DNA from: JAAYZM01 sp964510785
GTDB lineage: Bacteria; Actinomycetota; Actinomycetes; Actinomycetales; Cellulomonadaceae
NCBI GenBank assembly: GCA_964510785.1
Contig: CAZECM010000011.1
Location: 1-64,000 of the forward strand
DNA length: 64,000 bases
Direction of reading: 5' to 3'
Shown: one piece after another, positions 58,563 to 64,000 of the stretch
Layout of the letters: every line of letters starts with the position of its first letter
How positions within the stretch are numbered: the stretch's first letter is position 1
The notes under the pieces: generated by a model
Told to the model about the DNA's origin: nothing
Seen by the model: the letters and a program-made list of their open reading frames with translations, nothing else
Database searches by the model: none
Translations under genes and position numbers: made by a program

Positions 58563-60800
58563 TCAGCGCGTGGTGAGGTGGAGAACCAGGGCGTTCGTCG
58601 CGGCGAGGGTGGGCAGGGGGACGCCGACGGCGGACAGCACCTCACCGCTCAGCTCGCGGTCCTCCGAGAGCCACAGCGGGTCGGGGTTCTGGTGCCGGCG
58701 GGCCTCACCCACCTCGGGGCGGATGCGCACCGTGTAGCGGCGCGCCGGGTCGAGCCCGGGGAGCACGACGCGCCCGGGCCAGCGCGGCGCCCCCGTGGTG
58801 GTGCGCACCCATGCGAAGAGCGCCTCCGAGCGGTCCGGCGCGACCACGCCGTGCAGGAGGGAGGACGGGTCGGGCAGGTCCGCCCGCACGGTCATGCCCG
58901 TGTGGAGCAGCCCGCGCACCTCGCGGTACAGCCCCGCCCACGCGCGCAGCTGCTCGAGCTCCTCCGGCGTGCACCGCGTCAGGTCCCACTCGATCCCCGC
59001 GTGGGCGAACAGCGCCGTCACGAGCCGCAGGTTGAGCTCGGTGAGCCGCCCCGTGGTGTGGGCGAGCGGCCCGCCTACGTGCGAGCCCACGAGCTCGGGC
59101 GGGAGCAGCACCCCGAGCCAGCGCTGGATCGACTGCCGCTCGACGGGGTCGATCGTGTCCGAGGCCCACACCCGGTCCGTGCGCTCGAGCACGCCGAGGT
59201 CGATCCGGCCGCCGCCGCTCGCGCACGACTCGATCTCGAGCCCGGGATGGGCCGCGCGCAGCCGGTCGAGCAGCGCCCAGAACGCGAGGGTCTGCGCGTG
59301 CACGGCGGGCGCGTCACCGGCCGCGGCGCGTACGGGCTCGAGCAGGTCGCGGTTGTGGTCCCACTTCACGTAGTCGATGGCGTACTCGGTCACGAGCGCC
59401 GAGATACGCCCGAACAGGTACGCGCTCACGTCCGGGTTGGCGAGGTCGAGCACGTGCTGGTTGCGCGCCGGCAGCCCGGGGCCCGCGGCGGGGCCGAGCA
59501 GCCAGTCCGGGTGCGTCCGCGCGAGCTCGGAGTCGAGGTTGACCGTCTCCGGCTCGAACCACAGCCCGAACTGCATGCCCTGCGCGCGCACGTGGTCCAC
59601 GATCGGGCCCAGCCCGCCGGGCCACACGGACTCGTCCACGGTCCAGTCCCCGAGCCCCGCGTCGTCGGACCGCCGCCCGAGGAACCAGCCGTCGTCGAGC
59701 ACGAAGCGTTCCATGCCCACCTCGGCGGCACGGTCCGCGAGCTCGCGCAGCCGCTCGAGGTCGTGGTCGAAGACGACGGCCTCCCACGTGTTGAGCGTGA
59801 GCGGTCGCGGCGAGCGCGGGTGGCCGGGGCGCTCGCGCAGCGCGGCGTGCCAGCGGGCCGAGAGGCCGTCGAGCCCGGCGTCGGACCACACGAACGAGAG
59901 CTCGGGGGTCGCGTACGACTCACCGGGCGCGAGCCGAACCTCGCCCGCGTCGAGGAGCTCGCCACCGCCGACGACGGCGCCCCCCGCGGACCCAGCCCCC
60001 TCCGGCAGCCGCTCCACGAGGTACTCGCTCGCGCCGCTCCACGCGACGTGCGCCGCCCAGACCTCGCCCGTGCGGAACGCGAAGCCGGGGGTGCCGACGG
60101 CGAGCAGCAGCGGGGTGTCGTGGCCCGGGCGGCCGCGGCGGGTCGCGCGCCGGTGGGTCCCGTCGAGCACGGGGCCGCGCTGCGGGGAGAACTCGCGTGG
60201 CCAGCGGCCCGTGAGGTCGAGGTGCTCGCACGCACGGGTGGGCAGCGGGAGCAGGAGCCGCAGCGCCGCGAGGTCGAGCGTGCCCTCGCCGCGATGGGTC
60301 GCGCTCGCGCCGGCACGCAGCATGCCGTGGGAGTCGAGGGCGAGGTCGAGCACGACGTCGAGGGCCGACGACGGGTCGCTCGCGGTGAACCGGGCCGTTG
60401 CCGGGGCGCCGGGTGCCGCAACCGCGGTGGACCCGGTCCCGGGGCGCCCGCCGTCGGACACGGCCGTTCCGGTCCCGCCGACCTCGACGCGGGTGAGGGT
60501 GAGCCGCGGGGCCGCCCGCGTCCCGGCCGTGTGCACCTCGATGCCGGGCGTACCCGACCAGCCCTCGTACTGCGTGGGCAGCAGGGTGAACGCTCGCGGG
60601 CCGTCGAGCGAGGCGTCCGGCCCGGGGGCGGGGTCGGTCGCGAGCAGACCGACCAGCGCTCCGCCGTCGTCGGCGAGGCCCTTGCCCCAGTGGAGCAGCC
60701 GCGGCAGGCCGGGGCCCGAGGCGTCGACGACGACGGACACGCCGCCGCCGAGCAGGTGCACGAGGCCGCGCGCGTCGTCGTCGGGCACGAGCACGCTCAC
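58563..60800 (-). CDS. GH36 alpha-galactosidase
   Basis: This 745-residue enzyme hydrolyses terminal alpha-1,6-galactose from raffinose-type sugars or galactomannan fragments. The nucleophile is Asp481 in YVKWDHNRD and the acid/base Asp548 in RVWASDTIDP; DDGWF (369-373), GLWFEPE and SCASGGGRIDLG complete the family pattern. It has an N-terminal beta sandwich, a barrel and a C-terminal beta domain. No signal peptide, so it acts on imported sugar. The GTG at 60800 overlaps the stop of the preceding membrane-protein gene (GTGA). A LacI regulator lies nearby at 62.7 kb but is not adjacent. Confidence 0.95.
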   Translation of the reverse strand: MSVLVPDDDARGLVHLLGGGVSVVVDASGPGLPRLLHWGKGLADDGGALVGLLATDPAPGPDASLDGPRAFTLLPTQYEGWSGTPGIEVHTAGTRAAPRLTLTRVEVGGTGTAVSDGGRPGTGSTAVAAPGAPATARFTASDPSSALDVVLDLALDSHGMLRAGASATHRGEGTLDLAALRLLLPLPTRACEHLDLTGRWPREFSPQRGPVLDGTHRRATRRGRPGHDTPLLLAVGTPGFAFRTGEVWAAHVAWSGASEYLVERLPEGAGSAGGAVVGGGELLDAGEVRLAPGESYATPELSFVWSDAGLDGLSARWHAALRERPGHPRSPRPLTLNTWEAVVFDHDLERLRELADRAAEVGMERFVLDDGWFLGRRSDDAGLGDWTVDESVWPGGLGPIVDHVRAQGMQFGLWFEPETVNLDSELARTHPDWLLGPAAGPGLPARNQHVLDLANPDVSAYLFGRISALVTEYAIDYVKWDHNRDLLEPVRAAAGDAPAVHAQTLAFWALLDRLRAAHPGLEIESCASGGGRIDLGVLERTDRVWASDTIDPVERQSIQRWLGVLLPPELVGSHVGGPLAHTTGRLTELNLRLVTALFAHAGIEWDLTRCTPEELEQLRAWAGLYREVRGLLHTGMTVRADLPDPSSLLHGVVAPDRSEALFAWVRTTTGAPRWPGRVVLPGLDPARRYTVRIRPEVGEARRHQNPDPLWLSEDRELSGEVLSAVGVPLPTLAATNALVLHLTTR

Positions 60801-61258
60801 ACGCGGGCCAGGGGCTGGATCGCGACCCGGCCCGCCGCGGCGCTCACCCCGTACATCGGCGCCATCGTGAACGCGAGGGCCGGGCCGCCCATCGCCAGGC
60901 CGAAGCCGAAGCCGATGAGCAGACCCAGGGCACCGAACGCGATGAGGTGGCGCGAGACCTGCTGCTCGCGGCGCAGCAGGTAGCTCACGCCGAACGCGAG
61001 GGTGGGGCCGAAGACGAGGGTCACGAGCAGTGCGAGCCCCCCCGTGCTGAGCGCGATGCGTGCGGCGCTCTCCTCGCTGCCCAGCAGGTCGAGGCCCGCG
61101 TTCGGGTCGGTGGCCACGAGGAAGAACACGAGCAGCATGAAGACGAATGCTGTCGCGACGCAGCCGAGGAGGATCGCCGTGGCGCTGAAGGTGTAGGCGA
61201 AGCGGCGCTCGGGGCGGCCGGCGGGCACGGTGGCGTCGGGCTTGCGCGGGGAGGCCAT
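60797..61258 (-). CDS. four-helix membrane protein coupled to alpha-galactosidase
   Basis: This protein of about 153 residues begins with a basic cytoplasmic end and has four membrane helices (ATAILLGCVATAFVFMLLVF, LSTGGLALLVTLVFGPTLAF, LIAFGALGLLIGFGFGLAMG, and the last near MAPMYGVSAAAG). No family is recognised. The ATG at 61258 is chosen over an in-frame TTG at 61264. The overlapping stop/start with the galactosidase gene implies co-translation, but no functional link is obvious. Confidence 0.7.
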   Translation of the reverse strand: MASPRKPDATVPAGRPERRFAYTFSATAILLGCVATAFVFMLLVFFLVATDPNAGLDLLGSEESAARIALSTGGLALLVTLVFGPTLAFGVSYLLRREQQVSRHLIAFGALGLLIGFGFGLAMGGPALAFTMAPMYGVSAAAGRVAIQPLARV

Positions 61259-61407
61259 GCGCAAACTCTAGGGGTTGCGCCTGGTGGGCGGGGGTGCGCG
61301 TCCCACGATGACGATCGCTCGTGGGCTGCGTGCGCGGCGAGACGATCTGGCAGGCTGGACGGAGGCACCGCGGCCCGGCCCGGTGCCCCCACCCTCGAGG
61401 AGGATCC

Positions 61408-61905
61408 ATGCGCGCGCTCATCAACTCGTTGCCAGCCAAGGACCAGGACCTGCTGCGGGAGGTCGAGCCGGAGCGCATGGGCGCACTCGACGAGGACGCG
61501 CTCCTCGAGCTGCACAAGCGGATCCGCCGTGCGCGGAACAAGAACGTGAAGAACTATCGACGCCAGGGCGCCGAGAGCGTCGAGGAGCACGGTGGTCGCG
61601 GCGCGGCATTCGCGAAGAACACGCGCGCCCGCGACCGGGCGGAGGCCTTCGAGGACGCCCTCGCGACCGTGAGCGCCCGCGTCGAGGTGCTCGCGCGGCA
61701 GGCGGCGGAGGAGCTCAAGAAGGAGCGGCTCGCTGCGGCGAAGGCCGGCAAGAGCGCCGGGCCGGATGCGGGTCCCGTTGCCGCCGACGAGACGTCCGAG
61801 GGCGTGGTGCGCTCCGTGCCCAAGAAGACCACCGGCGGGCTCAAGCGCGATGCGTCGTCGCAGGCGCAGGGTGCGCGGCGGCAGGCCAAGCGCGACAGCC
61901 GCTGA
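61408..61905 (+). CDS. basic conserved hypothetical protein
   Basis: This 165-residue protein is helical and strongly charged. The N-terminal half (INSLPAKDQDLLREVEPERM, LLELHKRIRRARNKNVKNYR) is conserved in actinobacteria, and the C-terminal half is Lys/Ala-rich with coiled-coil character (ARQAAEELKKERLAAAKAGK) and a basic end. It may bind nucleic acid; this is a guess from composition. aggagg at 61399-61404 supports the ATG at 61408. Function unknown. Confidence 0.75.
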   Translation: MRALINSLPAKDQDLLREVEPERMGALDEDALLELHKRIRRARNKNVKNYRRQGAESVEEHGGRGAAFAKNTRARDRAEAFEDALATVSARVEVLARQAAEELKKERLAAAKAGKSAGPDAGPVAADETSEGVVRSVPKKTTGGLKRDASSQAQGARRQAKRDSR

Positions 61906-62017
61906 CGGTTCGATGCGGTGGGTGCGTCCCGTGCTCGTCGAGTCCTGACGAGTGCGCCGCGCTGACTGCTGGCGGGCCGCGGCTCGTTCGATCTCTCGGG
62001 TGGCCGAGAATGGGCTC

Positions 62018-62545
62018 GTGGAACGACAGCTGCGAGTCATGACCGTGTGCACGGGCAACATCTGCCGCTCGCCCATGGCGGAGGTGGTGCTGCGCGAACG
62101 GCTCGCCGACGCCGGCCTTGCGGGGAAGGTGGTCGTGGACTCGACCGGGACCACGGGGTACGAGGTCGGTGCGCCCATGGACCCCCGGGCGCGGCGGGTG
62201 CTGCTCGCCGCCGGCTACTCCGACCCCGGGATCGGGAAGCACCGGGCGCGGCAGGTCTCGGCGTCGGACCTGGGCTCGCGCGACCTCGTGCTCGCGGCGA
62301 CGGCGGACCACGCGCGCTCGCTGCGGCGAGTGCTGGGACTGAGCCCGTCCGACGACGACGGCGCGCCCCACGTGCGACTCATCCGCTCCTTCGACCCGGC
62401 GTCCGGGCCGGTCGACCTGGCCGACCCCTGGTACGGCGACCTCCCCGACTTCGAGCAGTGCCTCGCCGAGATCGAGTCAACGATCGACGGCGTCCTCGCC
62501 CACCTCATCCACCTCACCAACCTCCCCACTTCTTCCGCGAAGTAG
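62018..62545 (+). CDS. low-molecular-weight protein tyrosine phosphatase
   Basis: This 175-residue phosphatase has the P loop CTGNICRS (Cys-x5-Arg) near the start, and DPWYGDLPDFEQCL with the general-acid Asp towards the end. It removes phosphate from phosphotyrosine in bacterial signalling or wall-polysaccharide control. GTG at 62018 gives MERQLRVMTV; ATG at 62039 would begin directly at MTVCTGN. The last few codons lie inside the family D repeat, so the C-terminal tail LPTSSAK may be acquired from the repeat. Confidence 0.93.
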   Translation: MERQLRVMTVCTGNICRSPMAEVVLRERLADAGLAGKVVVDSTGTTGYEVGAPMDPRARRVLLAAGYSDPGIGKHRARQVSASDLGSRDLVLAATADHARSLRRVLGLSPSDDDGAPHVRLIRSFDPASGPVDLADPWYGDLPDFEQCLAEIESTIDGVLAHLIHLTNLPTSSAK

Positions 62546-62610
62546 TGCCCAGCGCGTCGACGTAGTGCCGCTGGGGCACTTTCTGGCGCGCTGAGACCTA
62601 CCTCGCGGGG
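62524..62610. repeat. dispersed intergenic repeat, family D copy 2
   Basis: This 87-base element reads, on the complement, cgcgaggtag at its start and tcgcggaagaagtgggg at its end, matching 12395-12474 in orientation and order. It begins within the 3' end of the phosphatase gene and ends 68 bases before the LacI-family start. Internal GTAGTGCC motifs in both orientations can form a hairpin, so it may act as a terminator. Confidence 0.65.
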
Positions 62611-62631
62611 CTGGCGGGACGGGAGGGGGTA

Positions 62632-62656
62632 CGCAAGCTTGCGCAAGCGGCTTGCG
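62632..62656. promoter_or_regulatory. LacI-type operator and promoter region
   Basis: Two overlapping dyads are present: cgcaagcttgcg (62632-62643, perfect) and cgcaag-cgg-cttgcg (62642-62656, 3-base centre). They lie upstream of TATAGT (62667-62672), which places a start near the A of the LacI ATG. LacI-family proteins bind such palindromes, so autorepression is likely. Confidence 0.7.
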
Positions 62657-62678
62657 TGAACGGTCGTATAGTTGCGGT

Positions 62679-63701
62679 ATGTCCCGCAGACTCGCCGATG
62701 TCGCCCGCAAGGTGGGCGTGAGCGAAGCCACCGTGAGCCGCGTGCTCAACGGCAAGCCTGGCGTGTCCGAGGCCACGCGGCAGACGGTGCTCACCGCCCT
62801 CGACGTGCTCGGCTACGAACGGCCCACCAAGCTGCGCGGCGAGCGAGCCCGGCTCGTGGGGCTCGTGCTGCCCGAGCTGCAGAACCCGATCTTCCCGGCG
62901 TTCGCCGAGGTGCTCGGCGGTGCGCTCGCCCAGCAGGGCTTCACCCCGTTGCTGTGCACGCAGACGGCCGGCGGCGTCTCCGAGTCCGAGTTCGTGGACC
63001 TCATGCTTGCCCAGCAGGTGTCCGGCATCGTGTTCGTGGGAGGCAACTACTCCCAGCGTGAGGCCGCGCACGGGCACTACGGCGAGCTCGTCGAGCGCAA
63101 CCTGCCCGTCGTCCTCATCAACGCCTCGCTCGAGGAGCTCCCGTTCCCGCGAGTGGCCTGCGACGACGAGGTCGCGGTGGAGCAGGCGCTCGGCCATCTC
63201 GCCTCCCTGGGGCACACCGAGATCGGCCTCGTGCTCGGCCCCCGGGACCACATCCCCTCGGAGCGCAAGCTCGGTGCCGCGCAGGCGATGGCCGCCCGGC
63301 TCGGTCTCACGCTGGGCCCGGAGCGCGTGGTCCGCAGCACGTACTCGCTCGAGAGCGGGCAGGCCTCCGGGACCCGGCTGCTGCGTGACGGGGTCACGGG
63401 AATCATCTGCGCGAGCGACCCCCTCGCGCTCGGCGTGGTGCGGGCGGTGCGCAAGGCGGGGCTGCGCACGCCGCAGGACGTCTCGGTCGTGGGCTTCGAC
63501 GACTCGGCGCTCATGAACTGCACCGAGCCGCCGCTCACGACGGTGCGTCAGCCGATCGAGCCCATGGGCCGGGCGGCGATCGACCTGCTCGTCAACCAGA
63601 TCGCGGGCGGCGAGGTCGCCCAGGACGAGCTGCTCTTCGAGCCGGAGCTCGTGGTGCGAGGGTCCACGGCCCCCGTGCCGACCGCCGTCGTCGGCGCCTG
63701 A
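62679..63701 (+). CDS. LacI family transcriptional regulator
   Basis: This 340-residue regulator begins with the LacI helix-turn-helix (LADVARKVGVSEATVSRVLN) and hinge (RQTVLTALDVLGY), followed by a periplasmic-binding-like sugar-sensing domain (VGLVLPELQNPIFPAFAEVL, GFDDSALMNCTEPPLTTVRQ). The likely effector is a sugar. The ATG at 62679 is six bases after TATAGT with no Shine-Dalgarno, so the mRNA may be leaderless; an in-frame start at 62652 would lie in the operator. No regulated sugar gene is directly downstream within the window. Confidence 0.94.
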   Translation: MSRRLADVARKVGVSEATVSRVLNGKPGVSEATRQTVLTALDVLGYERPTKLRGERARLVGLVLPELQNPIFPAFAEVLGGALAQQGFTPLLCTQTAGGVSESEFVDLMLAQQVSGIVFVGGNYSQREAAHGHYGELVERNLPVVLINASLEELPFPRVACDDEVAVEQALGHLASLGHTEIGLVLGPRDHIPSERKLGAAQAMAARLGLTLGPERVVRSTYSLESGQASGTRLLRDGVTGIICASDPLALGVVRAVRKAGLRTPQDVSVVGFDDSALMNCTEPPLTTVRQPIEPMGRAAIDLLVNQIAGGEVAQDELLFEPELVVRGSTAPVPTAVVGA

Positions 63702-63806
63702 CATCCGCCGCTTCGCCTCCCGCGCGTCACCCCCGGGGCGGCAGCCCGCCCGCGCGTCACACGATCGCTTCGCCACCGCCTGCTTCCGGGGTCAGAGCCT
63801 TCCCCG

Positions 63807-63923
63807 CTGAGCCGTCCGCGCACTCCTTGGTGCTGGAGTGACGAGCGGGACCCGACACGCCGGGCGACACGCCGTTGTTTGCGCGAGTTATGACATCTGA
63901 GCACCAGGCAGTGCGCGGACGGC
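63807..63923. repeat. dispersed repeat with terminal inverted arms, family B copy 2
   Basis: The left arm 63807-63831 pairs with 63903-63923, with a few mismatches. The centre holds cgacacgccgggcgacacgccg as in the copy at 41276. The left 36 bases are identical to the complement of the right end of that copy. The remaining part of the 299-base tail after the LacI gene shows no gene. Confidence 0.75.
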
Positions 63924-64000
63924 CGCCGGGGGCTGGGTGGGGGGGTGGAGGGCGCCGGAAGTCTCGTTGCGGCAGCGCTGAGGTCACGTTTTGGTCACAC

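Noticed and set aside
1..64000. CRISPR arrays, rRNA genes, transposases or integrases
   Set aside because: No regularly spaced repeats, rRNA segments or DDE/tyrosine-recombinase proteins were seen on either strand.

Overview
The window is chromosomal DNA of a high-GC Gram-positive bacterium. It is best explained as an actinobacterium of the order Micrococcales (Cellulomonas, Oerskovia or Sanguibacter-like). The evidence is strong G/C preference at third codon positions, many GTG starts and stop/start overlaps of the ATGA/GTGA type, tRNA genes without an encoded CCA end, and the classic actinobacterial gene order downstream of gyrA. One run of ten Ns (306-315) marks an assembly gap inside gyrA.

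Layout. (1) 1-3.6 kb: the 3' part of gyrA, a DUF3566 membrane protein, tRNA-Ile(GAT), a 39-residue DLW-39 protein and tRNA-Ala(TGC). (2) 3.6-13.2 kb: an accessory stretch with a TPR/SARP-like regulator, a hemerythrin protein, a DUF4914 P-loop protein, a secreted CARDB-like protein, a GH10 xylanase without signal peptide, a DUF4349 lipoprotein and an Ala-rich membrane protein. (3) 13.3-27 kb: the conserved cell-division and Ser/Thr-kinase locus, ppiA, rhomboid, crgA, DUF881, class E sortase, a small membrane protein and trpG/pabA, followed on the minus strand by a tightly coupled operon transcribed fhaA-fhaB-pstP-rodA-pbpA-pknA-pknB, then tRNA-Leu(CAG). (4) 27-34 kb: a GNAT/TetR divergent pair, two membrane or lipoprotein genes, and a DtxR-type iron-regulated siderophore ABC importer (binding protein, two permeases, ATPase). 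(5) 34-41 kb: small hypotheticals, an HNH nuclease coupled to a NERD-nuclease/UvrD-like helicase, a MazG-like pyrophosphohydrolase, GyrI-like and VOC proteins, and an anchorless SPFH protein. (6) 41.4-58.4 kb: the most unusual region, a 17-kb five-gene minus-strand operon. It encodes a subtilase without signal peptide (891 aa), a DUF6603 protein (1143 aa) and three giant proteins I cannot assign to any characterised family (1168, 1805 and 647 aa), joined by overlapping or nearly overlapping stops and starts. (7) 58.5-64 kb: a GH36 alpha-galactosidase coupled to a small membrane protein, a basic hypothetical protein, a low-molecular-weight tyrosine phosphatase, and a LacI-family regulator with a palindromic operator and probably a leaderless start.

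How they work together. The kinase locus couples Ser/Thr phosphorylation (PknA/PknB, PstP, FHA readers) to peptidoglycan synthesis at poles and septum (RodA, PBPA, CrgA). The iron operon is a self-contained importer under iron control. The 17-kb operon looks like a stoichiometric multi-protein assembly with its own protease; its function is unknown and it is the best candidate for an undescribed system.

Three families of short intergenic repeats, each with two copies in this window, sit between genes (12.4/62.5 kb, 17.6/41.2 kb, 41.3/63.8 kb). An inverted pair of DnaA boxes lies at 14.84 kb.
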